Virus record (IMG/VR): IMGVR_UViG_3300037196_000189 | Coordinates: 1 to 44,976 of that record | Length of the DNA stretch: 44,976 nt | Direction: 5' to 3' (one strand) | Source of the DNA: a virus | Translations under genes and position numbers: made by a program | Notes under the pieces: model-generated | The model's database searches: none | Seen by the model: only the letters and a program-made list of their open reading frames with translations | What the model was told of the DNA's origin: nothing | In this document: piece by piece, positions 16,211 through 23,143 of the stretch | Position numbering within the stretch: position 1 is the stretch's first letter | Layout: each line of letters begins with the position of its first letter

Positions 16211-18385
16211 GATTTCTCCAGTATCTTTATCTCTTAATGTTATTATTGTTGAGCCATCAACACATTCATATTCAGCTTCAAATTTTTGTATATCATGATT
16301 AATTGTTGAAAGAGTATCTTCTTTCCATCTTTCATCTCTTCCTGGTACCTGTCTCCAATTAACAGAAATTGGTGTATAGTTATTAATTCCCATTCTTGCA
16401 TTTACCCACAATGCATGAAAGTGATTTAACCCATAAGGTGTCTGGAAACCTACAGCTCCATTGTAAATAATACTATGACACCATTTATCACCTTCAATAT
16501 CCGGTAAAGTAAAATCATAGACTTTATTTTCAGAAATATCTATTTTTTTTACAGTGTCCCATTTAATATTTTTATCGACAATCTCATGTTGTATTCCTAA
16601 AGATAAAGCCTCTTTTCTTGAAATATGTTCATTAGTTTTATGTACTCCATTTTTTGGTGTTTTAAAATGTTTTCTACCAAAAGGAATGTAGTCTTTAGTA
16701 ATACCTTTGTAAGGTTTATTTTTTTTAAATTTATTTCTTTTTCTTTCTAAACCAAAACCAATTTTTTCCATATATAGTTTTTGCTGTTCATAAGCACAAA
16801 TTTCTAAAGTCCAAACATCGCTTTCTACTTTAACTTTTTTTGTCGGTTTTGTTCTTCGATAATATTTTTGAGTAAAAATACCAAGATTTAATAATAAAAT
16901 TCTTATTTGATTAATAAGTTTTTCAGAAGAAGAAGCTACAGAAATATTTCCTCTGTCACCAGATATACAACCATCACCATCAAAAAACCCTCTAAGAAAA
17001 GCACAAATCACTGTTTCAGAACATTGAAACAATCTTTTTGGAATTGTTTTATCTTTTGCTTTTTTGGAAATATCAAAGCCAAAACCTTCTAAAAAATTAA
17101 AAAAACTACGGCTACATATATTATAATGGACATTATCATATTTACAAAAACGTAATCCAAGATTGGTTAAAGATGAAGATATATCGTCTCCACAAGAAAT
17201 AACAATTCTACCACGTTTTTTATCTGCATATCCTTCCGATAAAAAAAGACCAAAAAAATATGCTAAATCAATATCAATCTTATCTGGTACTATAAAAAAA
17301 TTTTCTATTTTTTTATTAAAAATTTTCTTCTGTAGATCTTCAATATTATCGTTGTTACCCCACAAATTCATACCATACCGAAGAGCAATCCATTCATCTA
17401 CTTCAATATCTTTAGCTTTTTTAAAAGAATAAATACCATTTTTATCGCAAACCCAAAATTTATGTTTATATGAACATTCTACTTCTGTGGATTGTGTTTT
17501 TATTTTATAGGTTTCTGTTGTTCCAGAATTAACCATAAAACTACCATCATGTATTTTATCTTTTCCAAGAACTTTATAAGGAGAAACTTCATATCCAAGA
17601 TTAGGATGTTCGATTTGTGTTAAATCGATTAAATCAGATATTTGTTTTGGCCCATCAGAAGTAAAAATATATGTATCTTTCGTTACACATGATGAAAGAA
17701 TAATTTTGGAATGTTTTCCAGAAGAAATAGTAGGCATAACAGAAGCAGAGAATTCTTCCCAGTTTTCAATAAATGCTGTTTCATCAATATAAAGAAGATT
17801 AATAGCAAATCCTCTGACACTTTTTTTAGTAGTTGCAGCAGCAATTACACGAGAATTATTTTCTAATTCAAGAGAACCTTTATTCCATTCAAGAATACCT
17901 TGTTGTAACCATTTTGGAAGATATTCGTATGAAAATTGAATACGTCCTAACATTTCACGAGCAACTTTTCCATCATTGGCTAAGAGTGCTACTGTTTGTT
18001 CTGCATTAAATAAAATATACCAGAGAATATATGCACAAACCGAAATGCTTTTACCAGATTGTCTTGCAGCAAGAACAATTGTATTTCTGTTAACATGAAA
18101 AGAACGTAACATATTTTTTTGATATTCATATAACTGAAATTTTTGTAATCCATTATTAACGTTAATAATTTTTATATATCTCTCAACAAAATATATAGGA
18201 TCTTCTGAACATTTAACATATTCTTGAAGTAATTCAGGAGTCCAGTCTATATTTTGATTGGCTCTTTTTAATTTTATATCTCCAAGATAACCTTTTAATT
18301 TTTGATCAAATATAAAATCTTTGGGCTTTTCTTGTACTTGTGTCTCTTTTACTGTCAATTTATTATTATAAACCCCACTTATCAT
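16169..18385 (-). CDS. 17: Terminase large subunit gp17, N-terminal ATPase part with a full intein and an N-intein
   Basis: 738 aa. Residues 1-232 are the packaging ATPase: VLAARQSGKS (Walker A, 104-113), NLLYIDETAF (Walker B, Asp201/Glu202) and SGKHSKIILSS. Residues 233-648 are a full LAGLIDADG intein. The extein resumes TPYGLNHFHALWVN (T4 TPNGLNHFYDIWTA). Residues 649-707 end FEAEYE, and 708-738 are the N-half of a split intein ending in a stop. The catalytic nuclease domain is in the separate gene at 14414-15556. The finished terminase would be about 578 aa (T4: 610). It powers DNA entry through the portal and cuts the genome. The start is ATG at 18385, overlapping the zinc-finger gene by 20 nt. 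Confidence 0.95.
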   Translation of the reverse strand: MISGVYNNKLTVKETQVQEKPKDFIFDQKLKGYLGDIKLKRANQNIDWTPELLQEYVKCSEDPIYFVERYIKIINVNNGLQKFQLYEYQKNMLRSFHVNRNTIVLAARQSGKSISVCAYILWYILFNAEQTVALLANDGKVAREMLGRIQFSYEYLPKWLQQGILEWNKGSLELENNSRVIAAATTKKSVRGFAINLLYIDETAFIENWEEFSASVMPTISSGKHSKIILSSCVTKDTYIFTSDGPKQISDLIDLTQIEHPNLGYEVSPYKVLGKDKIHDGSFMVNSGTTETYKIKTQSTEVECSYKHKFWVCDKNGIYSFKKAKDIEVDEWIALRYGMNLWGNNDNIEDLQKKIFNKKIENFFIVPDKIDIDLAYFFGLFLSEGYADKKRGRIVISCGDDISSSLTNLGLRFCKYDNVHYNICSRSFFNFLEGFGFDISKKAKDKTIPKRLFQCSETVICAFLRGFFDGDGCISGDRGNISVASSSEKLINQIRILLLNLGIFTQKYYRRTKPTKKVKVESDVWTLEICAYEQQKLYMEKIGFGLERKRNKFKKNKPYKGITKDYIPFGRKHFKTPKNGVHKTNEHISRKEALSLGIQHEIVDKNIKWDTVKKIDISENKVYDFTLPDIEGDKWCHSIIYNGAVGFQTPYGLNHFHALWVNARMGINNYTPISVNWRQVPGRDERWKEDTLSTINHDIQKFEAEYECVDGSTIITLRDKDTGEILNIPINSLFYKYL
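16172..16264 (-). other. N-terminal half of an atypically split intein
   Basis: 31 residues beginning with Cys1 (CVDGSTIITLRDKDTGEILN), i.e. block A only, then a stop. Combined with the 93-residue C-half it gives a 124-residue mini-intein without an endonuclease domain. Typical split inteins have ~90-100 residues in this half. The extein junction FEAEYE/CEFIGS aligns with T4 gp17 AAFEGTSG. Confidence 0.9.
16176..16183 (-). promoter_or_regulatory. Candidate late promoter inside the HNH hairpin loop
   Basis: TATAAATA on the minus strand, lying in the loop of the 17-bp hairpin, 34 nt upstream of the HNH ATG. A transcript starting about 6 nt further on would contain the 3' arm and ribosome site but not the 5' arm, so the HNH gene would be translated only from this promoter. 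Confidence 0.5.
16442..17689 (-). mobile_element. LAGLIDADG intein in the terminase ATPase domain
   Basis: 416 residues (precursor 233-648). Block A has Cys1 (CVTKDTYIFTSDGPKQISDL). Block B is VECSYKHKFWV. The endonuclease helices are AYFFGLFLSEGYA and CAFLRGFFDGDGCI. Block F is VYDFTLPDIEGDKW and the end is NGAVGFQ followed by Thr+1. The last residue is Gln, not Asn, and the penultimate is Phe, not His. Boundaries are fixed by the uninterrupted T4 order SKIIITT-TPNGLNHF. Insertion splits the ATPase coupling motif (T4 TTT), a highly conserved site. Confidence 0.92.
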
Positions 18386-18584
18386 CCATTGCTATTTCTT
18401 TATTTCTTCTATTAATAGCTATATTTTTATGTAAACGACAACAATATAATTTATCTATTCTTGTTAATTTAAATTCTTTTTTACAGATAGGACATACTCT
18501 GATTTTTATCACATGACCACATGTAGGACATTTTCTTCTAAAATGTGGTAAGAATTTTATCTGATCATACGGAATTCTTATCAA
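18366..18584 (-). CDS. Small zinc-finger protein between the terminase genes
   Basis: The 72-aa frame starts with TTG at 18584. It has two cysteine clusters: CPTCGHVI (residues 19-26) and CPICKKEF (31-38), followed by KLYCCRLHKNIAINRR. This is a C-x2-C ... C-x2-C ... CC-x2-H pattern of the zinc-ribbon type seen in small DNA-binding proteins and at the N-termini of some HNH enzymes. It overlaps gp16 by 20 nt and gp17 by 20 nt, and its ribosome site is weak (GAAGAAAA). T4 has no gene here. It could be a packaging accessory protein or a leftover of an endonuclease. Function is unknown. Confidence 0.6.
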   Translation of the reverse strand: MIRIPYDQIKFLPHFRRKCPTCGHVIKIRVCPICKKEFKLTRIDKLYCCRLHKNIAINRRNKEIAMDDKWGL

Positions 18585-19044
18585 AGTTTTCTTCTTTCAC
18601 TTTATTTTCATCTTTAATAATATCTTGATTAGTTATCTTTTCTAAATTCATTGTTTTAATAACTTTTTGTAATTCTGCTGTAGAACCACAATAAATTGCT
18701 GTTTGATTTATTGTTTTTGCATTCATATTAGATGATATATTAGGATCTTTTAATTCTCTTATTTTCTTCTGTATTTCTAACAATTCTTTATTAGCTTGAA
18801 CCATAGAAGAAATAAAATTATATAAAACTTCATATGTTCTTGTATTTTGACTACGCTCTGCCAAATCAGCAAGTCTCTCAACAGAAAGACTTCCACTTTT
18901 AAGCATTGCAAGTATATTAGCACGCGCTATTTCAAAATCTTTAATGGCAGAATCTTCTTGAGAGGCTGTTATAAAATTCTCAATCATTGTATTTTTATCT
19001 TCTATGATTATAGGAAGATTTTTTGTATCATTTTCATCCATCAT
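18565..19044 (-). CDS. 16: Terminase small subunit gp16
   Basis: 159 aa (T4 gp16: 164). Residues ~37-62 (DFEIARANILAMLKSGSLSV, ERLADLAERSQN) and 70-100 (TYEVLYNFISSMVQANKELL) match the central coiled-coil oligomerisation core of T4 gp16 (ARETLYDLIGKGQEALEEL, AKASQNARAYEVASNLMKTL). The C-terminal ~40 residues are charged and variable. It forms the ring that recognises viral DNA and stimulates the gp17 ATPase. It follows gp15 by 10 bases and precedes gp17 as in T4. The start is the first of two ATGs at 19044. Confidence 0.92.
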   Translation of the reverse strand: MMDENDTKNLPIIIEDKNTMIENFITASQEDSAIKDFEIARANILAMLKSGSLSVERLADLAERSQNTRTYEVLYNFISSMVQANKELLEIQKKIRELKDPNISSNMNAKTINQTAIYCGSTAELQKVIKTMNLEKITNQDIIKDENKVKEENFDKNSV

Positions 19045-19054
19045 ATCTATTTAA

Positions 19055-19849
19055 TTATCCTATGTATGTTGTGCAATATCCATAATGTGAATTAACAAAT
19101 ATTTGATTATATGGAATACTCTGACTTATATTTGAAGTTGGTTTTCCATTAGCAGTAAGTCCAGGAGTGATAATAATTGATTCATCAACTACACTACTTC
19201 CAATAGCATCTATAAGCGGAATATTAGGTGCATAAACAGAAACATTAGCAAATTGAATAATAGTACTTTTCTTTTCTGGACCGTAAAAATATCCTTTCAA
19301 TATTAAATCTAAAGTCCAAATAATGGCTCTTCTTTCTGGATAAGCTTTTTCATAATCATCACTATATGATATATCATTAAGAATTATTGGAATATCAAGA
19401 GTAATATCCATTTCTGGTATTAATTTTACACTGGTTGTCCAATCTGGTGTAAAAAATGGCAAAATTTGTTCAATAATTTTATTTGAATCTTCAATAGCTT
19501 TTGAATATATATAAACTTTAAATTCAATATTAAAAGGAACTGGCATATATTGATATTTTAATTTTTTAGAATCATAATGATCAATAACAACAGAATTTCT
19601 TCCAACACTATGCAATTTTCTATCACCATCATATTTCATTGTTACTAATTCAAATGAAATAATAGGTAATACTATTGCAGTTGGTCTTGTTATGGCAGGA
19701 TCTTCTAAAATCCTTGATAACATCTTATCCCTAGGAGCATATGTTATCGGAACCTTAATTGATTCATTTTCATTAGTTTCACTGTTTATTCTTGATATAT
19801 ATATATCATCAAAAAGACATCCAGTTAATGAAACATATTTACTAATCAA
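19055..19849 (-). CDS. 15: Tail completion / sheath stabiliser gp15
   Basis: 264 aa from TTG at 19849 (T4 gp15: 272). Conserved blocks: SKYVSLTGCLFDDIYISR (T4 RRYATLMGDLFSNIQIKR), IKVPITYAPRDKMLSRIL, AIVLPIISFELVTMKYD, MPVPFNIEFKVYIYSKAIED, IEQILPFFTPDWTTSV, and ERRAIIWTLDLILKGYFYGP. It caps the tail tube and sheath and joins the tail to the neck. The start is doubtful: the frame extends upstream with the aromatic-rich sequence FNQQFYFGLIS, which resembles the T4 N-terminus (MFGYFYNSSF). An AGGA site lies 8 nt before an ATT codon at 19876, whereas the TTG has no ribosome site. An opposite-strand endonuclease remnant lies just upstream. Confidence 0.92.
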   Translation of the reverse strand: MISKYVSLTGCLFDDIYISRINSETNENESIKVPITYAPRDKMLSRILEDPAITRPTAIVLPIISFELVTMKYDGDRKLHSVGRNSVVIDHYDSKKLKYQYMPVPFNIEFKVYIYSKAIEDSNKIIEQILPFFTPDWTTSVKLIPEMDITLDIPIILNDISYSDDYEKAYPERRAIIWTLDLILKGYFYGPEKKSTIIQFANVSVYAPNIPLIDAIGSSVVDESIIITPGLTANGKPTSNISQSIPYNQIFVNSHYGYCTTYIG

Positions 19850-19895
19850 ACCAAAATAAAACTGTTGGTTAAAAATAATATTATTCCTTTTTAAA

Positions 19896-20087
19896 GGTAA
19901 AAAACTTGGTCCTCAATCAAAGGAAAGCATAAAGAAAAAATCCAAAACTTGGTTAATTACTTCCGCTTCAAATGAAGGATTTATTATTATAAATTTAAAT
20001 AAATTTTGTAGAGAAAATAAATTAAATTCAAGCAATATTAAACAAAAATATGGTTCAAAAGGATGGAAAGCAATAAAAATAGATTAA
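19896..20087 (+). pseudogene. C-terminal remnant of a homing endonuclease, opposite strand
   Basis: On the plus strand, codons from 19896 to TAA at 20085-20087 read GKKLGPQSKESIKKKSKTW, LITSASNEGFIIINLNKFCR, ENKLNSSNIKQKYGSKGWKA. This is the NUMOD3-like plus NLxxFCRExxL module seen at the C-terminus of phage homing endonucleases, including the gene at 1-797 (NLKAFCREKGL). No start codon or nuclease domain remains; the frame is cut by TAA at 19857 inside the gp15 5' region. It is the only plus-strand coding remnant in the window. It occupies most of the 262-nt gap between the papain-like gene and gp15. Confidence 0.72.
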
Positions 20088-20098
20088 ATTGCTTTCCA
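20064..20098. terminator. 11-bp hairpin after the papain-like gene
   Basis: TGGAAAGCAAT (20064-20074) pairs with ATTGCTTTCCA (20088-20098) around a 13-nt loop that contains the stop of the plus-strand remnant. On the minus strand it begins 14 nt after the stop at 20112. No T-run follows directly on that strand. It could end either transcript. Confidence 0.4.
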
Positions 20099-20111
20099 TA
20101 TAAAAATATTT

Positions 20112-21242
20112 TTATAATGCTGTTATTGAAGTATAAAGTTCATTCCATGCTGTATTAGATAGATTAACTTTAAGCCAGCCAGCACTAGAAACTAAAAAAT
20201 TTTCAGGATTATAAACTTCGACTGCTTTATATACTTCTACAAGCTCGTCAAAATATTTTGGTTGAAGGTTGTCCTTCAACCAAAATATACTGCCAATAGA
20301 ATTGCTTACTGGTGTTGGAGTTGTATTTGGTGTTGTGTTTGGTGTTGTATTCGGTGTTGTATTCGGTACAGGATTTGGTGTTGTATTCGGTGTTGTATTG
20401 CTTACTGTTCCACCTAATGCTTGAAAATCTGCTACTAATTGTGTCCAATTAAGACCATTGGGTGCAAGCTGAGATGCTGAGTTTAATTGATCTTGAGAGA
20501 TTACAACATAAAGTTCACCATAAACATTACTTGCTGCATATTTGGCAATTGCAGGATATGTAACAGTTCCTGTCATCCCCCAAGTTGAAATTTTTACACC
20601 ACTAGCATCATAACCAAGACCTAAAAAACAATGTCCATTTTGATTATCAGGATTTCCTGCAACATCCCAAACAAACCCACTACTTCTAGGCTCTGGATTA
20701 ACCCAAGCATCTGGCATGTCAACTCCAAAGATAAGATTTTCAAATAACCAAACTGCAGTTTGACATTCTACTGTATTAGCAGGATCAACTGCCAATATTC
20801 CAACTATTTTATGATTAGAGTCTTTTGGTGAACCATTATTTTCCCAATAATGAAGAACAGTCTGAATATCACATCCCTGATCGGTTCCAGAATTACCAGG
20901 AACATAACCGCATGCTGCTGAATAGAAAGAAATGGTTTGATTAGAGGTAAATAATAATGGTGAAGAATTTGTAGTTGTATTATTATCTGAAGCATCTCCG
21001 GTTAACACACCTTCACAATGTTCAACACAAGCAATTACACAATCTCCAAGTGTATCATTATTATACATTTCAGTTAGAGCAGTAGCACATCCTGTAGAAT
21101 AATCTATAGATGCAGGAATGGGAGGAAGTGTGTTAGCTAATAGATAATTTCCAAGAGAAAGTATTGGATATCTTATAACAGGCTGTTTTCTACCAAAACG
21201 AAGTGTGCGACCATCTGAAAGAGTCAATGTTTTTACTGTCAA
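20112..21242 (-). CDS. Papain-like cysteine protease-type protein, role unknown
   Basis: 376 aa from TTG at 21242, with AAGGAG 7 nt upstream. Residues 60-75 (YNNDTLGDCVIACVEH) and 202-222 (NGHCFLGLGYD, ISTWG) have the spacing of a C1-like cysteine peptidase: candidate Cys68 and His204, with Trp221-Gly222 after the strand. Residues 281-311 are a linker of TTPN repeats. The last ~60 residues form a separate small domain (FWLKDNLQPKYFDELVEVYK and VNLSNTAWNELYTSI), possibly for binding. No signal peptide or membrane segment is visible. It lies between gp14 and gp15, where T4 has nothing, and has a TATAAATA box upstream. It may be a virion-associated or host-directed enzyme. Catalysis is inferred only from motif spacing. 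Confidence 0.6.
   Translation of the reverse strand: MTVKTLTLSDGRTLRFGRKQPVIRYPILSLGNYLLANTLPPIPASIDYSTGCATALTEMYNNDTLGDCVIACVEHCEGVLTGDASDNNTTTNSSPLLFTSNQTISFYSAACGYVPGNSGTDQGCDIQTVLHYWENNGSPKDSNHKIVGILAVDPANTVECQTAVWLFENLIFGVDMPDAWVNPEPRSSGFVWDVAGNPDNQNGHCFLGLGYDASGVKISTWGMTGTVTYPAIAKYAASNVYGELYVVISQDQLNSASQLAPNGLNWTQLVADFQALGGTVSNTTPNTTPNPVPNTTPNTTPNTTPNTTPTPVSNSIGSIFWLKDNLQPKYFDELVEVYKAVEVYNPENFLVSSAGWLKVNLSNTAWNELYTSITAL
20310..20402 (-). repeat. TTPN-coding 12-bp tandem repeat
   Basis: About seven degenerate copies of a 12-bp unit encoding Thr-Thr-Pro-Asn (with Pro-Val-Pro-Asn and Pro-Thr variants) inside the papain-like gene. It makes a flexible Pro/Thr linker and is prone to copy-number change. 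Confidence 0.85.
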
Positions 21243-21269
21243 TTTATATCTCCTTTATGTTATTTCTTA

Positions 21270-21277
21270 TATTTATA
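21270..21277 (-). promoter_or_regulatory. Candidate late promoter for the papain-like gene
   Basis: TATAAATA on the minus strand, 28 nt upstream of the TTG start, in the 36-nt gap after gp14. It would give the non-T4 gene its own late transcription. Chance remains possible. Confidence 0.42.
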
Positions 21278-21278
21278 T

Positions 21279-22106
21279 TTATGAAGCATAAATGATAATA
21301 TCACCTTCTCCACAAACAATTGTCTCTTGTTTTCTTGTTATTACATATAATCCTGATTGACTATAATTAATTCCTATATATCCTTCTGAAAAAGGATCTA
21401 AAATGCTGAAGTCTATAATTTTATTAGCTTCTTGTTCTAATGTTAAGGATGCATCAAGTTCATCTTTTTGCCAAACAGCAGAACCTTCTACACAAACATA
21501 TTTATGAGTTTCATCTAAAATTGGAACGCCATCTTCTGTTCTTATTGCCCAATCAACAACATTTAAATCAAATTGTGTTTGAAGAGTATCTATATCAGGA
21601 ATTCCTGTTTTTAATATTTCTGAAGAATATTCAAATAACTCACATTCCATTTTCCATACATAAAGGGCACCAAGAGCATAAAACATTTCAAACTTTTCAA
21701 CATACTTAATTTGAAAACATTTATTATTAAGGGGAAAGTATATTAAATCTCCTTCATTTGGACGTGGAATATTTATTACAGAACCGATTTCTAATGAAAA
21801 AACTGACTGAGAAATTGAAAGAACAATTCTATCTCTGATTTCTATGCCAAATTTTCCAACAAATTCACCATCTCCCTTAAATCCCATAACATTTTCAATA
21901 TATATAGGAACTAAAAATGCTTGTTCATATGAAGATGTAGTATCTTCTGTATACAAAGGGTTAAAATTATTAAGTTTTCTAGGGCAATAATACATTGCCT
22001 CACCTGCTATTGAAATAGATTCTGATATTAGACTATCTAATAGAAGTTGTTCTTGACTATTTTTATAATTATTGAAGAAAAAATTCACTTTGTTGTGTAA
22101 TTGCAT
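21279..22106 (-). CDS. 14: Neck protein gp14
   Basis: 275 aa (T4 gp14: 256). The N-terminal half carries the family blocks: QEQLLLDSLISESISIAGEA, MYYCPRKLNNF, YEQAFLVPIYIENVMGFKGD, GEFVGKFGIEIRDRIVLSIS and GDLIYFPLNNKCFQIKYVEK. The T4 homologue has the same head-completion order (YxPRxxxxF ... FxGDGxFxxKFGxxIRD). It joins the gp13 ring to seal the portal after packaging and accepts the tail. It follows an endonuclease gene inserted between gp13 and gp14 (3-nt gap), so its ribosome site (TTGGAA) lies in endonuclease codons. Confidence 0.9.
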   Translation of the reverse strand: MQLHNKVNFFFNNYKNSQEQLLLDSLISESISIAGEAMYYCPRKLNNFNPLYTEDTTSSYEQAFLVPIYIENVMGFKGDGEFVGKFGIEIRDRIVLSISQSVFSLEIGSVINIPRPNEGDLIYFPLNNKCFQIKYVEKFEMFYALGALYVWKMECELFEYSSEILKTGIPDIDTLQTQFDLNVVDWAIRTEDGVPILDETHKYVCVEGSAVWQKDELDASLTLEQEANKIIDFSILDPFSEGYIGINYSQSGLYVITRKQETIVCGEGDIIIYAS

Positions 22107-22109
22107 TTA

Positions 22110-23033
22110 TCAATTCCAATTTTCTTTTGTTGCTTTATTAATAATTGTTTTATGATCAATATTGTATTTTAATGCAATTTTACGTATTGATATTTTCCGT
22201 TCTATGAAATCACTCTTAATAGATATCCAATCTATCATTCTACATTTTTCATTATGATATCTTCCTATATTTAAGGGAGTTCCTTCAAAACCACATTTTG
22301 AACAAACTTCTTTTTTAGAACATACATTTTTGCCTAACTCAATTCCATTTTGTTTCCAAACTTCTTTAGTTTCTTCTGAAATAATCTTATTTTTAGCAGC
22401 TTGTTGAATATTTTCTAATGCTTGTCCTGTATGCTTTCGTCCTTTATTCTTTTTTCCACCTTGACGAGAATTTTTAAAAGCTTCGCCTTCCATAAAAGAT
22501 TGATCTCTTGATTCAATTCCTTTTAAATGTTTTTTACGAACTTCAGGTCTTTGCATTGCTTCTTTAGTTTTAATAGAAATTTTTTCATTTCTCTCTGGAT
22601 CTTTAGCAGAATTTTTTTCTCTTTCTCGCATTTCTTTTAATTTGTCAGGATTGTTTTTATAATGTTCCTTTACCTTTATTGATATTTTTTCTTTTATAGG
22701 TAATCTATTAATCTCATTAATATTTGTCCAATGATTAAATTTATGATTATGAATATTATAATATTTAATTTTTAATTCTTCTTTTTTGATCATAGAAAGC
22801 CATTTATATTCTTCTTCTAACAAATCTTGTTTATTAGTATAAATCCTTGATAAAATTTTTCTATTTAACTGACCATTAAATTTTAAAAAATCTTGTGGTC
22901 TTCTTTTATATGAATCTTTCATCCATTTAGAAGAACAGATATATCCATCATCTTCTGTTCCCCAATGACATCCTATATAATATCTTTTATGTTTTCTATC
23001 GTGCCAAATATATACAAATCCATATTTTTCCAA
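22110..23033 (-). CDS. GIY-YIG homing endonuclease between gp13 and gp14
   Basis: 307 aa from TTG at 23033; AGGAG lies 8 nt upstream and paralogues start at the same place. The nuclease core is at residues 4-10 (YGFVYIW) and 18-25 (YYIGCHWG). The middle is Lys/Glu-rich with NUMOD3-like units. Residues 244-264 (CSKCGFEG then HNEKC) look like a zinc finger, and 282-300 (SIRKIALKYNIDHKTIINK) is a helix-turn-helix. It is the longest of the three closely related endonucleases and the only one with this zinc-finger/HTH tail. It is a free-standing homing enzyme in the neck gene cluster. Its ribosome site is in a 10-bp hairpin. Confidence 0.92.
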   Translation of the reverse strand: MEKYGFVYIWHDRKHKRYYIGCHWGTEDDGYICSSKWMKDSYKRRPQDFLKFNGQLNRKILSRIYTNKQDLLEEEYKWLSMIKKEELKIKYYNIHNHKFNHWTNINEINRLPIKEKISIKVKEHYKNNPDKLKEMREREKNSAKDPERNEKISIKTKEAMQRPEVRKKHLKGIESRDQSFMEGEAFKNSRQGGKKNKGRKHTGQALENIQQAAKNKIISEETKEVWKQNGIELGKNVCSKKEVCSKCGFEGTPLNIGRYHNEKCRMIDWISIKSDFIERKISIRKIALKYNIDHKTIINKATKENWN

Positions 23034-23039
23034 ATTTGC

Positions 23040-23068
23040 TACTCCTATAAAAATGTTCTATAGGAGTA
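23040..23068 (-). promoter_or_regulatory. Hairpin sequestering the endonuclease ribosome binding site
   Basis: A perfect 10-bp inverted repeat (23040-23049 with 23059-23068, 9-nt loop) just before the TTG at 23033. On the minus strand ACTCCTATA pairs with TATAGGAGT, which holds the Shine-Dalgarno. The 75 nt between it and the gp13 stop carry only a 14-nt direct repeat (23076-23089 and 23130-23143). Confidence 0.65.
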
Positions 23069-23143
23069 TTTAGTCTAAAAATATCTAAAATAGGCCGCAG
23101 GAATAATATTTTTTGCTAACAAACCCATATAAAAATATCTAAA

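Noticed and set aside
14414-16264. Frameshift or pseudogene explanation for the broken terminase
   Set aside because: Both pieces end or begin in matching intein halves with intact Cys1, His, Asn and Cys+1 residues, and a complete HNH gene lies between. Trans-splicing explains all of it.
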